A stretch of DNA of 64,000 nt from Streptomyces rhizosphaerihabitans (GTDB lineage Bacteria; Actinomycetota; Actinomycetes; Streptomycetales; Streptomycetaceae), in NCBI RefSeq assembly GCF_025399795.1, contig NZ_JAODTZ010000037.1, positions 35,151 to 99,150 of the forward strand. Direction: 5' to 3'. The notes below the pieces were generated by a model. It was not told the origin of the DNA. It saw nothing but the letters and a program-made list of their open reading frames with translations, and did not search any database. The translations under genes were made by a program, and so were the position numbers. Positions 34,907-44,281 of the stretch are shown piece after piece. Numbering within the stretch: the first letter of the stretch is position 1; each line of letters starts with the position of its first letter.

Positions 34907-35560
34907 ATGACTCCCCTCATCACCGGCCGGTATCCGGCCCACGCACCGCGGGCCGAGGAGGGCGACACCCCCGCGACCCGCTTCGACGACCATCTGGCCG
35001 CGCAGTTGCTGGCCCAGCGGATCGTCTTCCTCGGCACCCAGGTCGACGAGGTCTCCGCGAACCGGGTGTGCGCCCAACTGCTCCTGCTGTCCGCCGAGGA
35101 CGCGCGCACGGACATCAGCCTGTACATCAACAGTCCGGGCGGATCGGTGACCGCGGGGCTCGCCATCTACGACACCATGCGGCTGATCCCCAACGACGTC
35201 TGCACGCTCGCGATGGGATTCGCGGCGAGCATGGGGCAGTTCCTGCTCAGCGTGGGGACGCGCGGCAAGCGCCTCGCGCTGCCGAACACGCGGATCATGA
35301 TGCACCAGCCGTCCGCGGGCATAGGCGGCACCACGGCCGACATCGAGATCCAGGCCCAGAACCACGAGTTCACCAAGCGGGCCATCGAACGGATCACCGC
35401 GGAACACACCGGCCAGAGCGAGGAGACGATCTCCAGGGACGGTGACCGCGACCGCTGGTTCACGGCCGAACAGGCCAAGGAGTACGGCATGGTGGACCGG
35501 GTCGTGGAGTCGCTCGACGATGTCCGCCCGGCCGCGTCACGGCGACGGATGGGACTCTGA
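34907..35560 (+). CDS. clpP3: ATP-dependent Clp protease proteolytic subunit (ClpP3 type)
   Basis: The 217-residue subunit has INSPGGSVTAGLAIYDTM, the catalytic Ser in GFAASMGQFLL, His in RIMMHQPSAG and a downstream Asp in ISRDGDRDRWF, so the triad is complete. A processed N-terminus is likely before RIVFLG. AGGAGG precedes the ATG. It is 1 bp upstream of the second clpP and near a PopR-type regulator; the order matches Streptomyces clpP3 clpP4. The symbol rests on this synteny. Confidence 0.9.
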   Translation: MTPLITGRYPAHAPRAEEGDTPATRFDDHLAAQLLAQRIVFLGTQVDEVSANRVCAQLLLLSAEDARTDISLYINSPGGSVTAGLAIYDTMRLIPNDVCTLAMGFAASMGQFLLSVGTRGKRLALPNTRIMMHQPSAGIGGTTADIEIQAQNHEFTKRAIERITAEHTGQSEETISRDGDRDRWFTAEQAKEYGMVDRVVESLDDVRPAASRRRMGL

Positions 35561-35561
35561 C

Positions 35562-36164
35562 ATGGGTACGTACACGATTCCGAACGTCGTCGAGCGGACC
35601 CCGCAGGGCGAGCGGTCGTACGACGTCTTCAGCCGGCTGCTCTCGGAGCGGATCATCTTTCTCGGCACGGAGATCGACGACGGCGTCGCCAATGTCGTCA
35701 TCGCGCAGCTCCTCCATCTGGAGTCGTCGAGTCCGGAGAGCGAGATCGCGATCTACATCAACTCGCCCGGCGGCTCGTTCACTTCGCTGATGGCGATCTA
35801 CGACACGATGACCTTCGTGCAGGCGCCGATCTCGACGTTCTGCGTCGGGCAGGCCGCCTCGACGGCCGCGGTACTGCTGGCCGGGGGCGATCCCGGCCGG
35901 CGGTTCGTCCTGGAGCACGCGCGCGTGCTGCTCGGCCAGCCCGCCAGCGGCGGACATCAGGGCACGGTGTCGGACCTCAGCCTCCAGGCCAAGGAGATGC
36001 TCAGGATCCGCTCGCAGGTCGAGGAGGTCCTCTCCCGGCACACCCACCACGACGTCGCCACTCTGCGCGCGGACATGGACCGCGACAAGATCTTCACCGC
36101 GCAGGAGGCGGTGGCGTACGGACTCGCGGACGAGATCCTGAGCCGGCGGCTCGCCGTGCCCTGA
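35562..36164 (+). CDS. clpP4: ATP-dependent Clp protease proteolytic subunit (ClpP4 type)
   Basis: The 200-residue partner subunit has INSPGGSFTSLMAIYDTM and Ser in GQAASTAAVLL. Its His position reads VLLGQPASGG, where family members have MHQP. The expected His is replaced by Gly (LLGQP), so this subunit may lack its own catalytic triad and act in a hetero-oligomer with ClpP3. The ATG follows the clpP3 stop after one base, which ensures matched expression. Confidence 0.9.
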   Translation: MGTYTIPNVVERTPQGERSYDVFSRLLSERIIFLGTEIDDGVANVVIAQLLHLESSSPESEIAIYINSPGGSFTSLMAIYDTMTFVQAPISTFCVGQAASTAAVLLAGGDPGRRFVLEHARVLLGQPASGGHQGTVSDLSLQAKEMLRIRSQVEEVLSRHTHHDVATLRADMDRDKIFTAQEAVAYGLADEILSRRLAVP

Positions 36165-36199
36165 GGCCGAGCCCCGGACCGCTGCGGGGCCGGCCGGTG

Positions 36200-36694
36200 T
36201 CAGGCGGCGAGGCACATGCCGTCGTACCGCGAGGCCGAGGTCGGGGCGGGAGCAGCGGTGGAGCGGCCCCCGCCGGACACGGCCCGGCTGTGCCGGGTCA
36301 GCTCCCGCTGGGCCAGCGACAACAGGTCGGTGAGGCCGAGACCGAGGGCGCGCGCGGCGGCCGCGAGGACTTCGGAGGAGGCCTCCTTGCGGCCGCGCTC
36401 CACCTCTGAGAGGTAGGGCATGGAGATTCGGGCCGCGTCGGCCACGTCCTTGAGTGTGCGTTCCTGGGCCAGGCGCTCGCGCCGCAGGACGTCGCCGACG
36501 AGGTCGCGCCACAACGGCTCCTTGCCCGCGGGGGCGGGAGTCGCGGGAGCCGCCGGTCCCCGGTGCGGCGCGAGGACCGGTGGCCGCGGTGTCCGAGCCG
36601 GGGCATCGGTCACCGCCTGGGTCCGGGAGGGCTCCCGTGCTGCCGCCGGGCGCAGCGGAATGACGCGGGCTTCGTTCGGCGCGTGGTTGCTCAC
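36200..36694 (-). CDS. popR: PopR/ClgR-type XRE regulator of clpP genes
   Basis: The 164-residue protein has a disordered Ala/Pro-rich first third. An XRE domain follows: LVGDVLRRERLAQERTLKDVADAARISMPYLSEVERG, of which LKDVADAARISMPYLSEVER is close to ClgR. The C-terminus is MCLAA; in Streptomyces the two terminal alanines of PopR are needed for ClpP-dependent degradation. It converges on clpP4, 35 bp away, and should activate clpP3 clpP4 when ClpP1P2 activity falls. Whether it is popR rather than clgR is inferred from its position. Confidence 0.82.
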   Translation of the reverse strand: MSNHAPNEARVIPLRPAAAREPSRTQAVTDAPARTPRPPVLAPHRGPAAPATPAPAGKEPLWRDLVGDVLRRERLAQERTLKDVADAARISMPYLSEVERGRKEASSEVLAAAARALGLGLTDLLSLAQRELTRHSRAVSGGGRSTAAPAPTSASRYDGMCLAA

Positions 36695-36821
36695 CCCTTC
36701 AGCCTAGAAGCGCAGGGCCGCGGGGGAAGGGACCGGCGTTCCGCTCTCGGTGAATCCACGGAACGCCGTCGGCCGGTGGAACACCGTTGGCCTGTGTGGA
36801 GAAGGAAACGTCGGAGTTGGC

Positions 36822-38135
36822 CTATGTGGAGGAGGAGACGTCGGAGGAAGGTGCCGACTGCGTCGTCAGGTCGGAGGACGCCGAACCGGACGCCGGGACC
36901 GACTCCGTCTCGGTCGTCGGGGGTTCACTGGACGGGGTCTGCGGTTCCGCGGAGGACGGCGAGGACGAGGTCGGCGCGGAGGAGGAGGACGACGGCGACG
37001 AGCTCTCGGACGACGGCGAGGTGGAGGCCGAGGTCGACGGGCACGGACTCCCGGATGCCGGCTTCTTGTCACCGGGCGAGGCGCACGGCGATGCGGAGCC
37101 CGAGACGCTGACCGACGGGGAGGGGTTCACCGGCGGGTGCGTCTTCTTGTCGTGGTGCACGTTGTCGCCCCGGTGCCGGGCGATCCACTCGTTGTTGTCC
37201 GGGTCGAAGATGACGAACACGTTGATGACCGTCGTCGACGGCGCGACGACCACGACGTTCTGCGGGCGGTACGACGGCCACGAGTCGCCCGTCGGCTTGG
37301 GCGTGCCGTTCTGCGGGACCGGCGCGAGCAGCGGGTTTCCGCAGGCGCAGCGCACCCGGGGCACACCGCGGGCGTCCACGAGGACGGCGGTGCCGGTCTG
37401 GAGAACCGCCTGGTAGCTGGTCGGGGCGCCGTTGCGGTAGCCGTGGTTGGTGACGCGGGTGTCCATGCGCAGCTGTACGGGGGTCAGGGAGCGCAGATAC
37501 GCGGGGACGGCGTCCGGCTGGATGCCCTCCACCGTGGCGAACGCCTTGTTCTTCGCCGGGTCCGCCTGGAGCGCGCTGATCTGCTTGCCCACATCGCAGC
37601 TGGAGACGTTGCGGGTGCCGCCGTAGAGGCCGGGCGCGTTGCCGCTCACGGCGCGGGTCGCGTTGGCGGGCGCCGACTGGACCGGCGTCGCGGGGGTCTG
37701 GGGCGCGGTGGAGCTGTCGTTGGCGGTCGACTCGGTGAACGGGTCGGGTCCCGTCTTGTCCGCGGACTGCAGGAAGACCTCGCTGTTCGCGTTCTTGGTC
37801 CCGCCGCCACTGTTGGTGAAGACCAGGCCCAGGATCACCGCCGCCGCCACGACACCGGTGAGCAGCGCGACGCGCGGCGCCGACCGCCACCAGGACGGCT
37901 CGGGTCCGTTGCCGGGTTGGCCCGGCCCGGTGGCTCCACCGCCGGGCCCGGAGGGACCACCCGCACCACCGCCGCCGCCCGTACCACCGGCTCCGCTTCC
38001 CGCGCCGGACGCGCCGCTGGGCGGTCCGGCGGGCGGGCGGCCGACGGGCTGGGTAGGGCTCGGCCGGGTCGGGCCCGACAGCGGGCCCGAAGGCGGTCCG
38101 GTGGGGCGGCCGGAGGACGGCGGTTCGACGCTCAC
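36822..38135 (-). CDS. DUF6777-family membrane-anchored protein
   Basis: The 437-residue protein has a cytoplasmic Pro/Gly/Ser-rich tail of about 85 residues and one membrane segment (VALLTGVVAAAVILGLVFT). The outer domain has EVFLQSADKTGPDPFTEST at its start and a pair in VRCACGNPLLAP; this matches the DUF6777 group common in Streptomyces. A Ser/Thr/Pro-rich C-terminal tail of about 100 residues ends the protein. Ser-Thr kinases are encoded nearby, and such tails are typical of cell-envelope proteins, but the function is unknown. GTG start. Confidence 0.8.
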   Translation of the reverse strand: MSVEPPSSGRPTGPPSGPLSGPTRPSPTQPVGRPPAGPPSGASGAGSGAGGTGGGGGAGGPSGPGGGATGPGQPGNGPEPSWWRSAPRVALLTGVVAAAVILGLVFTNSGGGTKNANSEVFLQSADKTGPDPFTESTANDSSTAPQTPATPVQSAPANATRAVSGNAPGLYGGTRNVSSCDVGKQISALQADPAKNKAFATVEGIQPDAVPAYLRSLTPVQLRMDTRVTNHGYRNGAPTSYQAVLQTGTAVLVDARGVPRVRCACGNPLLAPVPQNGTPKPTGDSWPSYRPQNVVVVAPSTTVINVFVIFDPDNNEWIARHRGDNVHHDKKTHPPVNPSPSVSVSGSASPCASPGDKKPASGSPCPSTSASTSPSSESSSPSSSSSAPTSSSPSSAEPQTPSSEPPTTETESVPASGSASSDLTTQSAPSSDVSSST

Positions 38136-38297
38136 GAGCTCTTCTTCCCGATGGAGGGATGCTGCGGCACGCGGGTGCTTCGCGCCGCTTTCTTCCGCAA
38201 CGAACCCATTGTGTGCCTCGGTCCGTCAGTGCCCGCAAGCCGACGCGGTCGGCCCTCCCGAGGGGCGGACGGTGTCGGCGCTGCTTAGCGTGGCAGC

Positions 38298-39593
38298 GTG
38301 AGTCCCCAGACACCGTCCGCCCAGCCGGCCGACAGCAGCGGTGCGCGTCCGGCCGCCCGCCACGGCTGGATCCAGGCCCTTGTGGCCGTACTGGCCGGAC
38401 TGGTGGTCATGGGGGTGGTCGCCGCTCTCGGCCTGTGGGCGTCCGGTGCCACCGACCTTCCCGACAACGCTTATCCGCGGGTGGTCGCGGCCACTGTCGT
38501 CACGGCGGTCGGCGGCACCGTCGAGTTCACCGGCGACGCGGGTGCCATCGCCGAGACCAAGGCGGGCCTCACGGTGACTCCGCTGTCGGTGACCCTGGCC
38601 GGAGCACTGGTGCTCGGGGCGGGATTCCTGCGGCCGCTGCGGCATCGCGCCGTCGCCGGGGCAACGGAACTGGCCGGCTGGGCCGGACGGCTCCTCGTCC
38701 TGTGGCTGCTCGCCCTGATCGGGCTGGCGCTCGCGGCGCGCCAGAACTTCACCGTCGACCTCGGGAACGGCACCATCGGCGCCATCGGCGACCTGTTCGG
38801 CGCAACTCCCGAGGTGGGTTTCAAGGCCGCCGTGGCCCAGACCCTGGTCTTCGGAGTGCTGTGGCTCGCGGGTGTGTTCGTCATCTCCCTGCTGGTCTCG
38901 CGGGGTGCGCCGCTCCCCGCCCGGCTGCTGCGCTTCCAGGAATCGGTGCGACCGGCCGCGTACGCCATGGTGGTCCTCCTGCTCACCTGCGTCGGCCTCG
39001 GTGTGGTCATCGGACTGGTGGTGGCGGCGACCCGCGGGCATGCGGCCGAGACGTTCGCCGTGATGCTCCTCGGCCTTCCCAACGTCGTCTGGCTCGCGTT
39101 CACCATCGGGCTGGGCGCCACCTGGAACGGCCGGGTCGACGGGCCGTTCGGGCTGCCGATGCCGCATCTGCTCGACGAGGTGCTGCGCACCCCGGACGTC
39201 TCCGCGGTCAATCTCGGCACCCTCGCCGACTACGACGGCAGGATCTGGTGGCTGGTGGTCGTCGATGCCGTGCTGCTGCTCGGGGCTGCGTTCCTGATGG
39301 CGGCCCGGTCACCGGCCCGGGTGCGCGCCTGGCAGCACGCCGTCCACATGGCGGTCGCGCTGGCGCTGACGGTGCTCATGATCTGTCTGCTCGGCCGGAT
39401 CTCGGCGCACTACGGCCTGTCGATCCTCGGTCTCGGTGACATCGGCGGCGGCTTGAAGGGGGAGCTCTTCCTGAAGCCCCAGGTGTGGGGTGCCCTCGGC
39501 TTCGCCGTGCTGTGGGGGCTGGTCGCCGGTTTCCTCGGCGCGCTGGTGGCGAAGCGCGTCCGGCGCAGGGGTGAGGTCGAGCCCCCCGGCTGA
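38298..39593 (+). CDS. Streptophobe-family polytopic membrane protein
   Basis: The 431-residue protein has about 10 hydrophobic segments, starting with WIQALVAVLAGLVVMGVVAA. A large loop with FTVDLGNGTIGAIGDLFGATPE and repeated hydrophobic pairs follows. It matches the streptophobe family found only in actinomycetes; its role is unknown. It is divergent from the DUF6777 gene (162 bp between) and convergent with a kinase gene; these genes are often neighbours in the genus. GTG start. Confidence 0.85.
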   Translation: MSPQTPSAQPADSSGARPAARHGWIQALVAVLAGLVVMGVVAALGLWASGATDLPDNAYPRVVAATVVTAVGGTVEFTGDAGAIAETKAGLTVTPLSVTLAGALVLGAGFLRPLRHRAVAGATELAGWAGRLLVLWLLALIGLALAARQNFTVDLGNGTIGAIGDLFGATPEVGFKAAVAQTLVFGVLWLAGVFVISLLVSRGAPLPARLLRFQESVRPAAYAMVVLLLTCVGLGVVIGLVVAATRGHAAETFAVMLLGLPNVVWLAFTIGLGATWNGRVDGPFGLPMPHLLDEVLRTPDVSAVNLGTLADYDGRIWWLVVVDAVLLLGAAFLMAARSPARVRAWQHAVHMAVALALTVLMICLLGRISAHYGLSILGLGDIGGGLKGELFLKPQVWGALGFAVLWGLVAGFLGALVAKRVRRRGEVEPPG

Positions 39594-39644
39594 CGCGGGC
39601 CGGGTGCGGGCCGCCGCGGAAGGAGGTCCCCCGGTGGTGCCGGA

Positions 39645-39670
39645 CCGGCGGACCCGGTGGGATCCGCCGG
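39645..39670. terminator. Hairpin between convergent genes
   Basis: CCGGCGGA (39645-39652) pairs with TCCGCCGG (39663-39670) over ten bases. It lies in the 101-bp gap between the convergent streptophobe and kinase genes and is the likely terminator. Confidence 0.6.
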
Positions 39671-39694
39671 CGGCGAGGACCTGCCGCGATCGCG

Positions 39695-40693
39695 TCAGTG
39701 GCGGAAAACCGGCCGGGCCCAGGCGGGCGGCTCAGGCGGAGGACCGGGGTGACCCGGTGCCGCCTCGGCGTCCGCCCGCGACCCGGTGCCGCCCCCGCTC
39801 ACCTGGCCCCGTGCGGCGATCCGCAGCGCGCTGACGAAGGCCAGGCACGAGTCGTACCGGTCGTCGGGGCTCTTGGACAGCGCCTTCGCGAGGACGGCGT
39901 CGACCCCGTCCGGGATGTCTGGGCGTTTGGTGCTCAGGGCCGGCGGCTGGTCGTACTGGTGGGCCCACAGCAGCGCCATGTCGTCGTCGCGCTGGAAGGG
40001 CGGCTTGCCTGCCATCGTCTCGTAGACGACACAGCCGAGACTGTAGACGTCGCAGCGGCCGTCGACCGGCCTGCCGGAGATCTGCTCCGGCGCCACGTAG
40101 TCGAGGGTGCCGACGAACTGTCCGACGCTCGTGAACCCGGTCAGGGAGAGGGACTTCTTGGTCAGCCCGAAGTCCGTGAGATAGACGTGTTCGGGGTGGT
40201 CGCTGTCGGTGCCCTGGGCAACCAGGATGTTGCCGGGTTTCACGTCCCGGTGCACCAGGCCGTGGTCGTGGGCCGCGTCGAGCGCCGACGCTACCTGGAG
40301 AGCGATCCTGGTGGCCACCGCCACCGGCAGCGGCCCTTCCCGGTCAAGGAGATGACGCAGGTCGCGCCCGGCGACGTAGCGCATGGCGATGTAGAGCACA
40401 CCGTCCGTCTCGCCCGCCTCGAAGACGGGCACGATGTGCGGGTGGTCGATCGCGGCGGCCACCCGTGACTCGTGGGTGAAGCGGCCGCGGAAGGTGTCGT
40501 TGCGGGCGAGTTCCGGGGCGAGCAGTTTGAGGGCGACCGTGCGGTCCAGGCGCAGGTCCTTGGCCTGGTAGACGACCGCCATCCCGCCGCGGCCGATCTC
40601 CCGCTCGATCCGGTAGCCCGCGATCTGCCGTCCGATCAGATCGGACGGCCGCCCCGAGAACACGCTCATGTCACGCCGGGAGCCTTCGTCCAT
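39695..40693 (-). CDS. Soluble Ser/Thr protein kinase
   Basis: The 332-residue kinase has IGRGGMAVVYQAKD (P-loop), TVALKLL (Lys), LVHRDVKPGNILV (catalytic loop) and LTDFGLTK (metal). The activation segment is SVGQFVGTLDYVAPEQ. There is no membrane segment; it ends with a Pro/Gly-rich tail. It follows an FHA-ABC transporter gene and a 241-residue protein gene on the same strand, so by analogy with mycobacterial PknF and Rv1747 it probably phosphorylates the FHA-bearing transporter. Confidence 0.93.
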   Translation of the reverse strand: MDEGSRRDMSVFSGRPSDLIGRQIAGYRIEREIGRGGMAVVYQAKDLRLDRTVALKLLAPELARNDTFRGRFTHESRVAAAIDHPHIVPVFEAGETDGVLYIAMRYVAGRDLRHLLDREGPLPVAVATRIALQVASALDAAHDHGLVHRDVKPGNILVAQGTDSDHPEHVYLTDFGLTKKSLSLTGFTSVGQFVGTLDYVAPEQISGRPVDGRCDVYSLGCVVYETMAGKPPFQRDDDMALLWAHQYDQPPALSTKRPDIPDGVDAVLAKALSKSPDDRYDSCLAFVSALRIAARGQVSGGGTGSRADAEAAPGHPGPPPEPPAWARPVFRH

Positions 40694-40727
40694 CAGCCCT
40701 CACCCCGGTCGCGCCCGGCGCCGTCCA

Positions 40728-41453
40728 TCAGTCCTCGCCCCGCTCGTCGCTCTCGAAGGTGACCAGCCGGGTGGGTTCGTGTCCGCCCGGAGCGGCTTCC
40801 CCCACGATCCGCGTCGGGTCCGCCTCGTGCTCGTGGGCCTTCCTGGGCTCCGGCTCCCGTTCCAGGTCTCGATCGTGATCCCGCTCCGGATCCCGCTCCC
40901 GCTCCGGATCCTGGTCACGCTGCGGGTCCTGTTCCCGGGGCGGCCGAGCCCCGTGGGGGCGCGCGATCGCGGGAGTGCGCTCGGCGGCGAAGGTGCTCAG
41001 CCGCGTTCCGTCGCAGTACACCCACCGCTCGTGCTCGCCGTCGTACAGCCACAGCGACTCACCGTCGACGACCACGCCGATCCGGTTGCCCTGCGTCCGG
41101 GCGCGGAAGGCCTCCGCCTCGAGCTTCCCGGACGCCAGTTCCTCGGCGGCCTTCCGGTAGTCGGTGAGCGCATCCTCGACCCGGGCCAGCAGCGGGCGCG
41201 GATCGGCCGTGCGGGCGAGCGGACGGGTCGCCGCCGGCGGTACCTGCGGTACGGCGATCAGCAGGCGGCCGTCGACCCAGGCCGACCAGCCGTTCGCGCA
41301 GACGACCCGCCCCCAGTCCCCGAGCCGGTCGACGAGCTCGACGGGCAGCAGCGCGTCGAGGGGGGCGGTGGGCCGCGAGGGGTCCGGCGACTCCCACGCG
41401 GGCAGCCCGTCCTGCGGAACGACATGCGTCGGGCGGAAGTCGGGGCTCGTCAT
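40728..41453 (-). CDS. Uncharacterised protein between FHA-ABC transporter and kinase
   Basis: The 241-residue protein has a globular N-terminal region with GRVVCANGWSAWVDGRLLIAV (possible SH3-like) and WLYDGEHERWVYCDG. The Arg/Asp/Glu/Pro-rich repeat DQDPERERDPERDHDRD and an acidic Thr-containing tail (ADPTRIVGE, HEPTRLVTF) follow. The two T-R-(I/L)-V sites are the kind of short Thr motif that FHA domains bind after phosphorylation, an inference supported by the kinase and FHA gene neighbours. I do not recognise a family. It is 6 bp from the transporter gene. Confidence 0.78.
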   Translation of the reverse strand: MTSPDFRPTHVVPQDGLPAWESPDPSRPTAPLDALLPVELVDRLGDWGRVVCANGWSAWVDGRLLIAVPQVPPAATRPLARTADPRPLLARVEDALTDYRKAAEELASGKLEAEAFRARTQGNRIGVVVDGESLWLYDGEHERWVYCDGTRLSTFAAERTPAIARPHGARPPREQDPQRDQDPERERDPERDHDRDLEREPEPRKAHEHEADPTRIVGEAAPGGHEPTRLVTFESDERGED

Positions 41454-41459
41454 CGGCGC

Positions 41460-43802
41460 CTACTTCCGCATGACCGCGGGCTCGTGCCGCCGCAGCAGCC
41501 GGGCCACCAGCCAGCCGAAGACGACGGAGAGCACGATCAGCATCCCCATGTTGAGGAGCCAGACGCCGGTCGAGTGCCGGAACAACGGGTCGCCGGTCAG
41601 GTCGCCGGGGACGATCCGGGAGAGTCCGATGGTCCCGGCCATCGCGCCCAGGGCCCAGCGGGAGGGCACCAGCCAGGACAACTGCTCGATGCCGGGCACG
41701 CCGTTCAGCTTCAGCAGGGCGCCGCAGAACACCACCTGGACGATGGCCAGCAGCACCAGCAGCGGCATCGTCACCTCCTCCTTGCGCACCACGGCGGAGA
41801 CGAGGAGGCCGAGCATCATCGCGGTGAAGGCGAGCAGGGCCACGGCCAGCGTGATCTCCACGAGCGGTGGCATCAGTACGCCTTTGCCGCCGGGGGCGTT
41901 GAGGTCGACGCCGAACAGGGCGACGAGAGTGAGCACGACGGCCTGGAGCACGGTGATGGTGCCGAGGACGACGACCTTGGACATCAGGTACGCCGATCTG
42001 GACAGGCCGACGGCCCGTTCTCGCTGGTAGATCGTCCGTTCCTTGACGAGTTCACGCACCGCGTTGGCAGCGCCGGTCAGCACACCGCCGACGCACAGGA
42101 TGAGCAGCGCGTTCATCGCCGTGTCCCGGGTCAGCTTGCCGCCGGCCAGCGCCCGCGCCATCGCGCCCATCACGAACGGCAGGGCGATCATGATGGCGAG
42201 GAAGGTCCGGTCGGCGCCCAGCGCGGCAGCGTAGCGGCGGACCAGGGTGCGCAGCTGGGAGCCCCAGCTCTGGGCCTTGGGGGGAGGTCCGACGAGCGCT
42301 CCGGTGGCCGCGTCCGGCATCCTCGGCTGCGAGGTGGACTTGTCGATGTACTGGCGATGAAACGGCGAGTCGCGGTACTCCTGCGCCCAGGCCCGGTCCG
42401 TGTCGCGCTCGAAGGCTTCGAACGCCTCGGGCCACTGCCGGTAGCCGAAGAAGGCCAGGGTGTCGTCGGGCGGCCCGTAGTAGGCGACCTTGCCGCCGGG
42501 CGCGAGGACCAGGAGCCGGTCGCAGACGTCCAGGCTGAGCACGCTGTGGGTGACCACGATGACGGTACGGCCGTCGTCCGCGAGGCCGCGCAGCATGTGC
42601 ATCACCGAGCGGTCCATGCCCGGGTCGAGGCCGGAGGTCGGTTCGTCGAGGAAGAGCAGCGACGGCTTGGTCAGCAGCTCCAGGGCCACGCTGACGCGCT
42701 TGCGCTGTCCGCCCGACAGGCTGTGGATGGGCTGGTCGGCGCGCTGCTCCAGGCCCAGCTCGCCGATCACCTCGTCGACCCGCGCGAGGCGCTCCTCCTT
42801 GGCCGTGTCCTGCGGAAAGCGCAGTTCGGCGGCGTAGGTGAGCGCGCGGCGGACGGTCAGCTGGGCGTGCAGGATGTCGTCCTGCGGGACGAGGCCGATG
42901 CGCTGGCGCAGCTCGGCGTAGTCGCGGTAGAGGTCACGGCCGTCGTAGAGCACCGTGCCGTGGTCGGCCGGACGCTGTCCGGTGAGCGCGTTCAGGAGCG
43001 TGGACTTCCCGGCGCCGCTCGGGCCGACGACGGCGAGCAGGCATTTCTCGCCGACGGGAAACGACACCTGGTCCAGAAGTACCTTGCGGCCCTTGTCCAC
43101 CTCGACGGTGAGGTCCTGCACGTCGAGGGAGACCTCGCCGCTGTCGACGTACTCCTGCAACTGGTCCCCGACGAGGCAGAACGCCGAGTGCCCGATGCCG
43201 ACGATGTCACCGGGTGTGACCGGGGCGCGCTCCACCGGCTGGCCGTTGAGGAACGTGCCGTTGTGGCTGCCGAGGTCGACGATCTCGTACGTCCCGTCGG
43301 GCCGGGCCTGCAGTTCCGCGTGGTTCCGGGAGACGATCAGGTCGTCGATGACCAGGTCGTTGTCGGCGCCGCGGCCGATGCGGACGGTGCGGGAGGGCAG
43401 CGGCCGTACGGTGGTCGGCGCTCTGAAGGTGCCGGTGGCGGCCGGCATGGAGACGGCCGAGGGGCGTTCCGCGGCAGGTGGCGGGCGCCGGACGAGTACG
43501 GCGCGCGGGCCGTCGGCGGGACTGCCGAAGCGGATGACGCTGCCGGGTCCGACGCCCCACTCGTGGACGCGGCGGCCGTCGGCGTACGTGCCGTTGGTGC
43601 TGTTCTCGTCCTCCAGCGTCCAGTGATCGGCCTGGGGCCGCAGCACCGCGTGGTGCCACGAGACCCGGACGTCGTCGATCACGACGTCACACAGGGGATC
43701 GCGCCCGACGTGGTAATCGTGGTTCGGACTCATCACCGTCGAGCCCGTCTCGGTTTCGAGGACGAGCTCGGGTGCAGTCGCCGCGACCTGCCTCTCTGCC
43801 AT
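41460..43802 (-). CDS. FHA-domain ABC-2 transporter (Rv1747-like)
   Basis: The 780-residue protein is a half-transporter with two N-terminal FHA domains (about 25-105, HVGRDPLCDVVIDDVRVSWHHA; about 140-215, IGRGADNDLVIDDLIVSRNHA). An ABC ATPase (VVGPSGAGKSTLL, HSLSGGQRKRVSVALE, LLFLDEPTSGLD) and six C-terminal membrane segments (ABC-2 type) follow. FHA domains bind phosphothreonine, so the adjacent kinase probably controls transport. Mycobacterial Rv1747 exports lipid-linked cell-envelope material; the cargo here is not known. Confidence 0.94.
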   Translation of the reverse strand: MAERQVAATAPELVLETETGSTVMSPNHDYHVGRDPLCDVVIDDVRVSWHHAVLRPQADHWTLEDENSTNGTYADGRRVHEWGVGPGSVIRFGSPADGPRAVLVRRPPPAAERPSAVSMPAATGTFRAPTTVRPLPSRTVRIGRGADNDLVIDDLIVSRNHAELQARPDGTYEIVDLGSHNGTFLNGQPVERAPVTPGDIVGIGHSAFCLVGDQLQEYVDSGEVSLDVQDLTVEVDKGRKVLLDQVSFPVGEKCLLAVVGPSGAGKSTLLNALTGQRPADHGTVLYDGRDLYRDYAELRQRIGLVPQDDILHAQLTVRRALTYAAELRFPQDTAKEERLARVDEVIGELGLEQRADQPIHSLSGGQRKRVSVALELLTKPSLLFLDEPTSGLDPGMDRSVMHMLRGLADDGRTVIVVTHSVLSLDVCDRLLVLAPGGKVAYYGPPDDTLAFFGYRQWPEAFEAFERDTDRAWAQEYRDSPFHRQYIDKSTSQPRMPDAATGALVGPPPKAQSWGSQLRTLVRRYAAALGADRTFLAIMIALPFVMGAMARALAGGKLTRDTAMNALLILCVGGVLTGAANAVRELVKERTIYQRERAVGLSRSAYLMSKVVVLGTITVLQAVVLTLVALFGVDLNAPGGKGVLMPPLVEITLAVALLAFTAMMLGLLVSAVVRKEEVTMPLLVLLAIVQVVFCGALLKLNGVPGIEQLSWLVPSRWALGAMAGTIGLSRIVPGDLTGDPLFRHSTGVWLLNMGMLIVLSVVFGWLVARLLRRHEPAVMRK

Positions 43803-43870
43803 GCCAGAATTCTAACGATTCGCCCAGATGTGTGCCCGATCAGCGTCTTGCGGCCGTCGCCGGCGGAAGG

Positions 43871-44281
43871 TCACGCGGCGGAGATGCCGAGAACCGCTGC
43901 GGTGCGGTGCATGCGCAGGGCGTCCACCGATTCCGCGAGCAGTTCGTATTCGGTGGTGTCGTCGTTGGTGGAGACCCGCACGAGTTTTCCCGCGGCCAAC
44001 TCATCGGCGACCAGCTCCTGTTGCTCGGAGTCACCGCACCAGGCGCGCAGCATCGCGGGTACGTCGGGGACGCTCTCCCCCACCGGCGCGATCGAGTTGG
44101 GCGGAAAGGTGGGGTCCTCCGGCTGCGGATCGAGCCGTTCGGCCATCCAGGCCGCCCGGTCCCGCATCCACCACAGGGCCAGTGCGAGGGTCGGCGCGCG
44201 ATAGGTGCCTAAGGGAACGCCGACTCGCTGACCGCCGCAGATGCCGTACGCGGTGACATGGCACAGGAATTCGTCGTGCAC
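43871..44281 (-). CDS. Small uncharacterised protein
   Basis: The 136-residue soluble protein contains GGQRVGVPLGTYRAPTLALALWWMRDRAA and a charged C-terminal half with STNDDTTEYELLAESVDALR. I do not recognise the family. The GTG start is behind GGGGAAG. It lies upstream of the FHA-ABC gene on the same strand with 68 bp between them, so it could be the first gene of that operon. Codon use agrees with its neighbours. Confidence 0.7.
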   Translation of the reverse strand: MHDEFLCHVTAYGICGGQRVGVPLGTYRAPTLALALWWMRDRAAWMAERLDPQPEDPTFPPNSIAPVGESVPDVPAMLRAWCGDSEQQELVADELAAGKLVRVSTNDDTTEYELLAESVDALRMHRTAAVLGISAA

